A stretch of DNA of 64,000 nucleotides. It comes from JAQIBY01 sp963676165. GTDB taxonomy: Bacteria > Bacteroidota > Bacteroidia > Bacteroidales > ML635J-15. The notes beneath the pieces were generated by a model. It was not told the DNA's origin, did no database searches, and saw only the letters and a list, made by a program, of their open reading frames with translations. A program made the translations under genes and the position numbers. Each line of letters opens with the position of its first letter. The first letter of the stretch is position 1. The DNA is taken from positions 124,001 to 188,000 of the forward strand of contig OY781043.1 in NCBI GenBank assembly GCA_963676165.1, in the 5' to 3' direction. Below, in pieces: positions 36,912 to 45,187 of the stretch.

Positions 36912-37490
36912 TTAATTGTTAAGTAAATTCTTTAAATCATCTTTCCAGTTTTCATTGCCTTGGTCTGAATCAATAACCTCACGTTCTTCCTCTGTGATTT
37001 GAGACTCGCCGGTGATGTATTTGATTACATCAGGATTACACATAGAGTTTCCATTTTCGTCTTCTGGATGTACTCTTCGGATAGGGAGGTCTAGAATGAT
37101 CATTTCATAAATGAAATATGCGATGTCAAGGTAGTTGTCAGACTTGTTAAGTGTTACAAATTCCTCATCGGTGTCAAAGTTCGTTTCTTCTGCCAGCTGA
37201 ATAGACACCTCATGATGGAGATTCATATCACGTGTAAAAAAGTCAAGACACCTGTCACATTGCAGTTCTATACTTCCTTCACCATCAAGAATCAACATAA
37301 AATCGTCAGATTTTCTCTCCAAAATTGCAGAGACTGATAAATCAGTATTTCTGATTTCTTCATTTTCAAAGCGGGAAATAATTTTGTCATCAACCTGAAA
37401 ATCAAACTGATGCTTTCCGTCCCCCAGCTCTGTGTGCTGAATCTGATATGTTAAATCCTGTTTCTTCACGTCAATGAAAATTGTCTGCAA
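36912..37490 (-). CDS. DUF177 (YceD-like) protein
   Basis: The 192-residue cytoplasmic protein contains the family core ELGDGKHQFDFQVDD, the paired cysteines LQCDRCLDFF and a later Cys in SMCNP, then an acidic C-terminus. DUF177 proteins are linked to 23S rRNA accumulation in E. coli and plants and almost always precede rpmF. The start is uncertain: the frame opens with a TTG at 37490 and no in-frame ATG is near. A GTG at 37469 would also work, and a -7-like TAAGTTTG overlaps the TTG, which would favour the GTG. Confidence 0.88.
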   Translation of the reverse strand: MQTIFIDVKKQDLTYQIQHTELGDGKHQFDFQVDDKIISRFENEEIRNTDLSVSAILERKSDDFMLILDGEGSIELQCDRCLDFFTRDMNLHHEVSIQLAEETNFDTDEEFVTLNKSDNYLDIAYFIYEMIILDLPIRRVHPEDENGNSMCNPDVIKYITGESQITEEEREVIDSDQGNENWKDDLKNLLNN

Positions 37491-37683
37491 ACTTATAAAA
37501 TAAGTTGCTAACAGACATAAGAAATTGAAAAAAATAATATAAAAGCGTCAATTAAGCCATTTGATTGTGTCATTCGCAACCGATTTTTGTGATGTTCTCT
37601 GGGGTTTATTTTGTGTGAAGTGCTAATATTCCTGATGACACAAATCATCCATTGCATTTGTTATGAACATGCTTGAAAGACAA

Positions 37684-37719
37684 ACTACAATCTGTTTTTT
37701 AACAAAGCCTATTTGTAGT
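37684..37719 (-). terminator. Weak hairpin after the histidine kinase gene
   Basis: ACTACAA/TTGTAGT encloses a second short stem (TGTT/AACA). It lies 19 bases after the kinase stop codon at 37738. The T run on the minus strand is poor (TTTGTCTTTC), so its role as a terminator is doubtful. The rest of the 247-base gap to the DUF177 gene shows no gene. Confidence 0.3.
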
Positions 37720-37737
37720 ATTCAACAGGTAATGATT

Positions 37738-38889
37738 TTATTTTACATTAAGAATGATTCTGAAGGTTGTTCCATTTTTTGAGTCGGACTGTTTGACAAA
37801 TATTCGTCCTCTATGGTACTCCTCAATAATGCGTTTACTTAATGATAAGCCTAAACCCCAACCTCTTTGTTTTGTTGTATAACCAGGTCTGAAGACAGTT
37901 TTCTGTTTCGATTTTGAGATTCCTTTTCCTGTGTCGGAAATGTCAATAATCACCTGATTGTCCTTGATGACCATGTTCACAATAATTTTTCCCTCACCAT
38001 TCATGGCATCAACTGCATTTCGACAAATGTTTTCAATGACCCACTCAAAAAGATTTAAACTAAGAGGGGCCATGATGTTCTGATTCTGGGGTAAATTGAT
38101 CTCAAAATCTACTTTGTGAGAGCTTCTGTTCTTGATATAATCCACCGCAGAACTTAATGATTTGTGAATGTTCTCAGGTTTTAATGCGGGTTTTGAACCA
38201 ATTTTTGAAAAGCGTTCAGCTACTCTTTCAAGTCGTTTAACATCTTTTTCTATTTCAACAATGCTTGGATTATCAGGATTTTCAAGTTTTAATACTTCTA
38301 TCCATCCCATTAGGGAAGAAATTGGTGTTCCCAATTGATGGGCTGTTTCTTTTGACATGCCAAGCCAAACATGATTTTGTTCCGATTTTCTGGATGTGCT
38401 AAATGCCAAATAAGAAACCAAAATGAATAGAGATATGATTGCTAATTGTACAAATGGGTAATAATATAACTGAGTTAATAGAGTAGAGTCATCAAAGTAG
38501 ATGTAATTACGTTTTCCGTTTAGCAATTCAATTTCGATAGGATTGTGATGCTTTTTCATCTCATCCAATTGTTTGATGCGGTATTCTGGATTTTGCATTT
38601 TAAGCGAATCAAGATTTCTGTATGATATGATACTGTCTTCTGTGTTGACAAGTAAAACAGGAATTGTATTGTTGCTTAGCAGGACTTGAAAAATAAATGA
38701 GATGTCTTGATCTGGATTTGATTTTTGAATTTCTTCATTGGCTTTTGCCCATAACTCAACACGTTTGTGCTCCTCCTCTGATAGTTTTTTCATCAGAAAA
38801 TTTGTGTACAGCAATGAACCTGCACCTATGAAGACAGCAACAAAGAATAAAAGTAATTTCCAGCGTCGTTTTCTATGATATATATTCAC
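37738..38889 (-). CDS. Two-pass membrane histidine kinase without HAMP domain
   Basis: The 383-residue kinase has a membrane segment at about 11-29, a periplasmic sensor of about 110 residues, and a second segment at about 145-165. The cytoplasmic kinase follows directly with no HAMP. The H box is KETAHQLGTPISS (His184 phosphorylated). The N box reads ENICRNAVDAMNG, then DISDTGKGIS (G1) and GWGLGLSLSKRIIEEY (G2). The start codon is GTG. No response regulator gene is adjacent, so it is an orphan. Layout and length resemble the T9SS-linked PorY kinase of Porphyromonas, but I cannot confirm that by eye. It lies downstream of purD and a membrane protein gene. Confidence 0.9.
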   Translation of the reverse strand: MNIYHRKRRWKLLLFFVAVFIGAGSLLYTNFLMKKLSEEEHKRVELWAKANEEIQKSNPDQDISFIFQVLLSNNTIPVLLVNTEDSIISYRNLDSLKMQNPEYRIKQLDEMKKHHNPIEIELLNGKRNYIYFDDSTLLTQLYYYPFVQLAIISLFILVSYLAFSTSRKSEQNHVWLGMSKETAHQLGTPISSLMGWIEVLKLENPDNPSIVEIEKDVKRLERVAERFSKIGSKPALKPENIHKSLSSAVDYIKNRSSHKVDFEINLPQNQNIMAPLSLNLFEWVIENICRNAVDAMNGEGKIIVNMVIKDNQVIIDISDTGKGISKSKQKTVFRPGYTTKQRGWGLGLSLSKRIIEEYHRGRIFVKQSDSKNGTTFRIILNVK

Positions 38890-38945
38890 GTCAATAATTC
38901 TTTAATCGATAAAACGTTACAGCTTTGTTTTTATTTTATTTATGC

Positions 38946-39944
38946 TTAAACAGACAAGCTACTGAAAATTGAAAGTGCTTGTGAAATCATAAAGAAAATA
39001 AACATAAACCAAAGCAATGTTCTGGGTAAAAATCGAGACTTTGTATTGACTAGATAATTCCCAATAATAAAACTCATTGGCAGGGCTCCAAAGAACCTGA
39101 GGTAAATGTTAAATCCGTCCATGAGATATGCAAATGTGCTAAAGACCATAAATACAACTAGCACTAACAAATGTTTTCGTTGTAATACCTTAAGAAACCC
39201 TGCATTTAGTGAATAAAAGACCAAACTAACAATGTTAAGGAATATCAGTAAAAAATCCAGAAATAAACCTGTAAATTCCGGGATGACAATACCTTCAAAA
39301 ACTCGATTGTATTCAAAAAGTTGATGCCAAACAGAGAGTTTATCTGTTAAAATGCAACTGGAAAATACAATAAAATAGAGGCTGGCAATTCCAAGTAAAA
39401 AGTTCAGTAAATTTCGAATTGTAAAACCATTATAAATGGATAATGCAATGAAAAAGAACGGGATATAAAGGAGGATTTGTGGGAATACTAAACTGCCAAT
39501 TGCAAGGAAAAAACTAGACCAAAATAACATTGCATGTTTATTCTGTCTTTTGTTTATAAGCAGAAAGGCAAATATGCTTATTAGCAACATTGTAGAGCCA
39601 ATCAATTCACCAGAAAGATGCAAAAGTCGGTAATCATTTAAACTAATTAAAAAATAAAGCCATGTAGGCAAATAGTATGAGTTGCTAATGACATTAAACT
39701 GATTGTTAATGTGATAAATGAGAAATAGGTTTAGAAAGATAAATGGAAGTGCGCCCAAAACAGACCAATGTTCAGAAATGATTGTTCCGTCTATCCACTG
39801 GTTGAAAAAACGATCAGCAGAAATATCATAGGTGTTAACTGTATCGGGGAAAAGAAATTGAAGTAAAATAATGATGTTAGCAAAGGCGATTAATCCCACC
39901 AATACTACAGGTCGATTTTGTGCTATACCAAGTTCTTTCCTCAT
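38946..39944 (-). CDS. Polytopic membrane protein, DUF6427-like
   Basis: The 332-residue protein has about nine to ten hydrophobic helices, with short polar loops such as FPDTVNTYDISADRFFNQWID between the first and second. No catalytic motif is visible. Its position right after purD (3 bases) and its size match the Bacteroidota family called DUF6427; this assignment rests partly on gene order. The predicted place is the inner membrane and the function is unknown. Confidence 0.7.
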   Translation of the reverse strand: MRKELGIAQNRPVVLVGLIAFANIIILLQFLFPDTVNTYDISADRFFNQWIDGTIISEHWSVLGALPFIFLNLFLIYHINNQFNVISNSYYLPTWLYFLISLNDYRLLHLSGELIGSTMLLISIFAFLLINKRQNKHAMLFWSSFFLAIGSLVFPQILLYIPFFFIALSIYNGFTIRNLLNFLLGIASLYFIVFSSCILTDKLSVWHQLFEYNRVFEGIVIPEFTGLFLDFLLIFLNIVSLVFYSLNAGFLKVLQRKHLLVLVVFMVFSTFAYLMDGFNIYLRFFGALPMSFIIGNYLVNTKSRFLPRTLLWFMFIFFMISQALSIFSSLSV

Positions 39945-39947
39945 TTG

Positions 39948-41216
39948 TTATAAATCAAATCCAATGTCTTTTCTGTAATATTTCTTATCAAATTCAATTT
40001 TTTCTGCAGCTGCATACGACTTCTCTAAAGCGAGTTTCATGTTTTCTGCCATTGAGCAAATTGCAATAACTCGACCTCCAGAAGTAACCACTTTGTTGTC
40101 TTTATGGCTTGTTCCTGCATGATACAATATGCTGTCTGAGACATGATTGAAACCAGTAATTTCCTTGCCTTTTTCGTATGCTTCAGGGTATCCTCCGGAG
40201 ACAAGGATGACTGTTGCAGCAGTTCTTTTGTCAATTTGAAAGGAACAGTTGTTGAGCTCATTTTGTGCAGTTTTAGCCAATAAATCAACGAGGTCAGATT
40301 GAAGTCTCGGTATAACTGATTCTGTTTCAGGATCGCCCATGCGAACATTGTATTCAATGACAAAAGGTTCGTCACCTACCTTAATGAGGCCGAAAAAGAC
40401 AAAGCCATGATAATTCATGCCTTCTTTTTTGATTCCATCAATGGTCGTTTTAACAACTTTATCTTCAATTTTTGATAAGAATTCAGCATTGGCAAAAGGG
40501 ACAGGAGAGATGGAGCCCATTCCTCCAGTGTTAAGACCAGTGTCGTTTTCTCCAATTCGTTTGTAGTCTTTGGCTTCAGGTAGCAAGACATAGGATTCTC
40601 CATCGGTAAGTGCAAAAACAGAAAGTTCAATTCCACTTAAAAATTGTTCGATTACAACGGTTTTTGATGCGTCGCCAAATTTGCCTTCGAGCATTTCTTT
40701 TAAGGATGCTTTTGCTTCTTGAATATCATCAATAATTAAAACACCTTTCCCTGCAGCAAGTCCGTCTGCCTTAAGTACAAAAGGTGCACTTTGAGTGTCT
40801 AAAAATGCTTCTGCTTCAGTAATGTTTTCAATGGTAGCTGAAAAATATTGTGCAGTAGGAATGTCGTATTTTTTCATGAATTCTTTTGCAAACTCCTTGC
40901 TACCTTCAAGTTGTGCTGCAGCTTTGTCAGGACCAATAACCAAAACATTCTGCAAATCGTTATCAGCATGAAAAAAGTCAACAATTCCCTGAACCAAAGG
41001 GTCTTCTGGGCCAACAACTAACATGTCAATTTGATGTTCGAGGCAGCTTGCTTTAACTGCATCAAAGTCTGTGGGTTTGATGTTTAAGTTGGTTCCGATT
41101 TCCGATGTTCCAGCATTTCCTGGAGCAATAAAAAGGGCATTACAAAGGTTAGATTCTGAAATTTTTCTTGAGATTGCGTGTTCTCTTCCGCCTGAGCCTA
41201 AGACAAGTATATTCAT
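39948..41216 (-). CDS. purD: Phosphoribosylamine-glycine ligase
   Basis: This 422-residue ATP-grasp enzyme of purine synthesis makes GAR. Motifs include MNILVLGSGGREHAI, VVGPEDPLVQGI, FVLKADGLAAGKGV, EQFLSGIELSVFALTDG, GGMGSISPVP and NVRMGDPETE. I took the ATG at 41216; an earlier frame start at 41252 adds 12 residues (MLVKYYFYDKNS) not seen in the family. It is the only purine gene in the window and lies between two genes for membrane proteins. Confidence 0.97.
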   Translation of the reverse strand: MNILVLGSGGREHAISRKISESNLCNALFIAPGNAGTSEIGTNLNIKPTDFDAVKASCLEHQIDMLVVGPEDPLVQGIVDFFHADNDLQNVLVIGPDKAAAQLEGSKEFAKEFMKKYDIPTAQYFSATIENITEAEAFLDTQSAPFVLKADGLAAGKGVLIIDDIQEAKASLKEMLEGKFGDASKTVVIEQFLSGIELSVFALTDGESYVLLPEAKDYKRIGENDTGLNTGGMGSISPVPFANAEFLSKIEDKVVKTTIDGIKKEGMNYHGFVFFGLIKVGDEPFVIEYNVRMGDPETESVIPRLQSDLVDLLAKTAQNELNNCSFQIDKRTAATVILVSGGYPEAYEKGKEITGFNHVSDSILYHAGTSHKDNKVVTSGGRVIAICSMAENMKLALEKSYAAAEKIEFDKKYYRKDIGFDL

Positions 41217-41295
41217 GCTGTTTTTGTCGTAAAAATAATATTTCACAAGCACTTAACCTAACAATGCACTTCTTTTATCAAAAGTGTCAAATATT

Positions 41296-41913
41296 TCAGT
41301 TTAAAAAGAACATAATCAACAACATACTTGTTGTTCCAAGAAGAAACGCAAGGTAGAATTCGTAGCTTTTACATTGCTTAATTTTTAGAACTGCCATACC
41401 TGAAAATCCACTCAAAAGAAAAGTGATCACGAGAAGCATGCGTAAGTCTAACTGAAAATGAATGGATAAAAAGAGAATAAATCCGACCAAACCTCCCCAG
41501 GCAGCACCATGGAAGTTTAATTTCCCCAAAAACTGGCTTATTAATACCAATATGCTGGTAAATATAATGGCGTAAAATAGTTGAATAATGATTGTTGGGA
41601 AGCCGTAACGCATCATCAGAAAAAGCCCAAGTCCGTAAACTGCAAGCATGACTGTCATTACAATGATTCGAGATTTTTTTGTTTGTAATTTCAAATTTGG
41701 AATGACATACAAATTGTAAAGTAAGGGGATAATTAATAAAGGTAAGATTATGCTAAACGTAGTTACTACTAACATAACAGCCCTCATGATTCGGGGGTCA
41801 ATGTATTGCAAATAATGTCCGCTTTGATAAAGTGCTATGCATGCAATTGCCGGAATAAGAATTGGATGTGTGACCCAAGAGATGATCCGAAACGGAAGCT
41901 GGGATTTGTTCAT
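41296..41913 (-). CDS. Six-helix membrane protein, possibly PAP2-related
   Basis: The 205-residue protein has about six hydrophobic helices. A short polar motif near the middle (KLNFHGAAWGGLVGF) with a conserved-looking His recalls the SxH..G pattern of PAP2-type lipid phosphatases. The other PAP2 motifs (KxxxxxxRP and the second His) are not seen, so activity is doubtful. It is 1 base after the rpoN stop and 79 bases before purD, inside the asnS-rpoN-purD transcript. The function is unknown. Confidence 0.7.
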   Translation of the reverse strand: MNKSQLPFRIISWVTHPILIPAIACIALYQSGHYLQYIDPRIMRAVMLVVTTFSIILPLLIIPLLYNLYVIPNLKLQTKKSRIIVMTVMLAVYGLGLFLMMRYGFPTIIIQLFYAIIFTSILVLISQFLGKLNFHGAAWGGLVGFILFLSIHFQLDLRMLLVITFLLSGFSGMAVLKIKQCKSYEFYLAFLLGTTSMLLIMFFLN

Positions 41914-41914
41914 A

Positions 41915-43348
41915 TTACAATTCTTTTCTGAGTCTTCCTACCGGGATGTTTAGTTGCTCACGATATTTAGCGACGGTGCGACGTGCAATGACATAGCCTT
42001 GCTCTTTGAGTAGGCTTGCAAGTTTTTCATCCGTAAGAGGTTTTTTCTTGTCTTCACCTTCAATCAGCTGAAGTAATATTTGTTTAATTTGACGAGTAGA
42101 AACTTCTTCACCATCTTCTTTTTGCATACTCTCTGAAAAGAAGTATTTCAAAAGGTAATTCCCATAAGGTGTTTGAACATATTTACTGTTTGCAACTCGG
42201 GAAATCGTTGAAATGTCCAGATTTGTAACGTCTGCGATATCTTTTAAAATCATTGGCTTAAGAAGGGTTTCGTCCCCTTCGAGGAAAAACTCTTCTTGAT
42301 GCTCAATAATGGCTTGCATAGTGACAATAAGCGTGTTTTGTCTTTGCTTTATTGCATCAATAAACCATTTTGCTGCATCCAGTTTTTGCTTAACAAATAA
42401 GACAGCTTCTTTATCTTGTTTTGATTTTTTTTGCTGAGCTTGATAAGCCTTTAGCATGTCGGAATAGTTTCTTGAGACATGCAACTCAGGAGCATTTCTT
42501 GCAGTAAGGCTAAGATCAATTTTCCCGTCTTTTATGTTGATAAGAAAATCTGGGATAATAGTTTGCATCGATGCACCCTCGGAAACTGAAGAGCCTGGCT
42601 TTGGATTCAATTTGATTATAACATCAAGCGCATCTTTCAGATCTTCAGTTGTTGTTTTTAGTTTCGAGATGATGCGGTCGTAATGTTTTTTTGTGAAGGC
42701 GTCAAAATGATTATCCACAATTTTATAAGCGAGTTTAACAGCATCTGTTTGGTTCTCTTTTCTTAGCAATTGAATCAGAAGGCATTCTTGCAAGTTTCTT
42801 GCTCCAACACCAGCCGGATCTAAACTTTGAATGGCATCCAAAGCATCTTCCAGTTGTTCTGTTTCAACTTGTATGTTTTGTGAGAAAGCTAAATCGTCAA
42901 CAATGTCTTCAAGGTCACGACGTAAATATCCATCCACATCTAAACTCCCAACTAGGTATCTTGCAAGGACATAGGTTTCTTGCGAGATGTTTTTAAGTTG
43001 CAGTTGTTCAATTAGAAACTCCATGAATGATTTTCCGTTGCTAATTGGGGCTTGTTTGTTATCGTCGTCTTTGGAGTAGTTGTTTGTTGTTAATTTGTAA
43101 TCAGGCGTATCGTCGTCACTGATATAATCTTCAAGAGAAAATTCATCTTGATCAGTATTTTCCTGACTTTCTTCTTGGCTATCCATTTCCTCTTGATCCA
43201 CTCCTTCTTCTAGTGCAGGGTTTTCTTCCAACTCCTTTTTTACGCGTTGCTCAAGCTGAAGACTCGGCAATTCCAATAACTTAATCATTTGGATTTGCTG
43301 AGGCGACAACTTCTGTTGAAGTTTTTGCTGTAGTCTTTGATTTAGCAT
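41915..43348 (-). CDS. rpoN: RNA polymerase sigma-54 factor
   Basis: The 477-residue sigma-54 has the Gln/Leu-rich region I (LQQKLSPQQIQMIKLLELPSLQLEQRV), an acidic region II (about 48-80) and the core-binding domain. The C-terminal DNA-binding part contains the RpoN box (ARRTVAKYREQ). Sigma-54 needs AAA+ activators to open promoters; none is in the window. It lies 42 bases downstream of asnS. Confidence 0.96.
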   Translation of the reverse strand: MLNQRLQQKLQQKLSPQQIQMIKLLELPSLQLEQRVKKELEENPALEEGVDQEEMDSQEESQENTDQDEFSLEDYISDDDTPDYKLTTNNYSKDDDNKQAPISNGKSFMEFLIEQLQLKNISQETYVLARYLVGSLDVDGYLRRDLEDIVDDLAFSQNIQVETEQLEDALDAIQSLDPAGVGARNLQECLLIQLLRKENQTDAVKLAYKIVDNHFDAFTKKHYDRIISKLKTTTEDLKDALDVIIKLNPKPGSSVSEGASMQTIIPDFLINIKDGKIDLSLTARNAPELHVSRNYSDMLKAYQAQQKKSKQDKEAVLFVKQKLDAAKWFIDAIKQRQNTLIVTMQAIIEHQEEFFLEGDETLLKPMILKDIADVTNLDISTISRVANSKYVQTPYGNYLLKYFFSESMQKEDGEEVSTRQIKQILLQLIEGEDKKKPLTDEKLASLLKEQGYVIARRTVAKYREQLNIPVGRLRKEL

Positions 43349-43390
43349 ATGCGTATTTCTCTATCTCGTACTAAAAATACAAAAAATTCT

Positions 43391-44833
43391 TTAGAATTCC
43401 GCATTTTTTGGTGTGCGAGGGAAAGGAATGACGTCGCGGATGTTAGACATGCCTGTTACAAAGAGCATAAGGCGTTCAAAACCAAGTCCGAAGCCACTGT
43501 GAAGAACGGTTCCAAATTTTCGTGTGTCAAGGTACCACCACATTTCTTCCTCAGGAACATTCATTTCCTTCATTCGACTAGTTAGTACTTCAAGACGTTC
43601 TTCACGCTGTGATCCTCCAATAATTTCTCCAATTTGAGGGAAAAGTACGTCCATTGCACGAACTGTTTTGTTATCATCATTCATTTTCATGTAAAATGCT
43701 TTGATGTCTTTCGGATAGTCGGTAAGAATAACAGGTTTTTGGAAATGTTTTTCCACCAAATATCTTTCATGTTCACTTTGTAAATCAGTTCCCCAACCTT
43801 CAACGGGATATTGGAATTTCTTTTTCTTATTTGGTTTAGAGTTTTTCAGAATCTCAACAGCATCAGTATAGGATAGACGTTCAAATTTATTGTTGACAAC
43901 AAATTCTAAACGGTCAATTAATTCCATAGCGTCTCTTTCATTTTGAGGCTTTTGGCTATTTTCTTTTGCTCTTCTTGCATGCAGGAATTCCAAATCGTCA
44001 CGGCAATTGTCAAGTGCATATTTGACAAGGTATTGTAGCATCTCTTCGGCGAGATCCATGTCGTCGTTGATGTCATAAAAAGCCATTTCTGGTTCTATCA
44101 TCCAGAATTCAGCTAAGTGACGCACAGTGTTTGAGTTTTCTGCACGGAAAGTTGGACCAAAGGTATATATCTCAGACATTGCAAGTGCAGCAAGTTCAGC
44201 TTCTAGTTGTCCTGAAACGGTAAGGTGAGTGCTACGTCCGAAAAAATCTTTTTTATAGTCGACTTTTTTGTCCTCATTATAAGGAACTTTGTCCATTTCT
44301 AATGTTGTAACGCGAAACATTTCACCTGCTCCTTCAGCGTCTGAAGCAGTGATAATGGGTGTGTGAATATTGTAAAATCCTTTGTCGTTGAAAAATTTGT
44401 GGACAGCAAATATCATAGCATGGCGAATTCGGGTAATTGCGCCAAACAAATTTGTGCGGAATCTTAAATGTGCATTTTCACGCAAAAATTCTAAGCTGTG
44501 TTTTTTCGGTTGAATTGGAAATTCATCCGGATCAGCGATACCCAATAAGTGAAATTCGTTGACTTCAATTTCTACAGTTTGTCCTTTGCCTTGAGATTTA
44601 ACCAACTCTCCTGTTACAGCGACAGATGCACCTGTGTGTACATTTTCAAGTAATTCTGATGAGATTTTATCAAAATCAATAACTGCCTGTATATTCTTGA
44701 TTGTTGAACCATCGTTTAAGGCGAGAAATGCAACATTTTTACTTCCTCGTTTAGTACGTACCCAACCCATGGCTGTTACTTCTTGATTTTCTCCTGACAT
44801 TTTCAGAAGCTCGCTGATTTTTATCCGTTTCAT
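43391..44833 (-). CDS. asnS: Asparaginyl-tRNA synthetase
   Basis: The 480-residue class IIb synthetase has the N-terminal OB-fold (GWVRTKRGSKNVAFLALNDGS). Motif 2 is seen around TFRAENSNTVRHLAEFWMIEPE, and motif 3 as GFGLGFERLMLFVTG. The Asn-specific phrase FTPT-like HTPIITASDAEGAGEMF is present. It probably leads the asnS-rpoN-membrane protein-purD-membrane protein-kinase operon; all gaps are under 80 bases. Confidence 0.97.
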   Translation of the reverse strand: MKRIKISELLKMSGENQEVTAMGWVRTKRGSKNVAFLALNDGSTIKNIQAVIDFDKISSELLENVHTGASVAVTGELVKSQGKGQTVEIEVNEFHLLGIADPDEFPIQPKKHSLEFLRENAHLRFRTNLFGAITRIRHAMIFAVHKFFNDKGFYNIHTPIITASDAEGAGEMFRVTTLEMDKVPYNEDKKVDYKKDFFGRSTHLTVSGQLEAELAALAMSEIYTFGPTFRAENSNTVRHLAEFWMIEPEMAFYDINDDMDLAEEMLQYLVKYALDNCRDDLEFLHARRAKENSQKPQNERDAMELIDRLEFVVNNKFERLSYTDAVEILKNSKPNKKKKFQYPVEGWGTDLQSEHERYLVEKHFQKPVILTDYPKDIKAFYMKMNDDNKTVRAMDVLFPQIGEIIGGSQREERLEVLTSRMKEMNVPEEEMWWYLDTRKFGTVLHSGFGLGFERLMLFVTGMSNIRDVIPFPRTPKNAEF

Positions 44834-45187
44834 GTTACCTTCTTTATTAATGTTTATGCAAAAATAATATTAATCCATCACAATAAAATATTATTAAGCT
44901 ATCCCAGTGAAATATTTAACGTGAATTCGATCTAAGAAATCCAAATCAGCTTCAAAAGATTTTTTCATATTCAAATGAAATTTTTGAAAGACTATCGGGA
45001 TAAATTGAGAAAATTTCATGAACGAATATGGGGAAATATTTGAAGCCTATAAAGGAAAGTTATTTTAATACCATCTTTTGCCTAAAAAATTCTTGAAGTA
45101 ACCCGTTACTACTTCGTATTTTATTAGGCTAAATCTGACATCAAAATGACTTTCTGTTTTAGATTTCTTACGTCGAACTCACGTTAT
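44834..45187. other. 354-base intergenic region, no confident gene
   Basis: It holds the asnS upstream region, with a -7-like TATTTTTG on the minus strand at 44859-44866. A 41-codon minus-strand frame at 44894-45019 may be only chance; its C-terminal stretch DLDFLDRIHVKYFTGIA looks protein-like. A long imperfect hairpin lies at 45080-45129. Nothing here is recognised with confidence. Confidence 0.6.
45080..45129. repeat. Imperfect hairpin after the SprA-like gene
   Basis: GCCTAA at one end pairs with TTAGGC at the other. AAAAT/ATTTT and GAAGTA/TACTTC pair further in, leaving a small loop. It lies 58 bases past the stop of the 1150-residue protein gene. It lacks a T run, so it is not a standard terminator. 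Confidence 0.5.

Noticed and set aside
41217..41252. Twelve-residue extension of PurD
   Set aside because: The family starts directly with the glycine-rich MNILVLGSGG.
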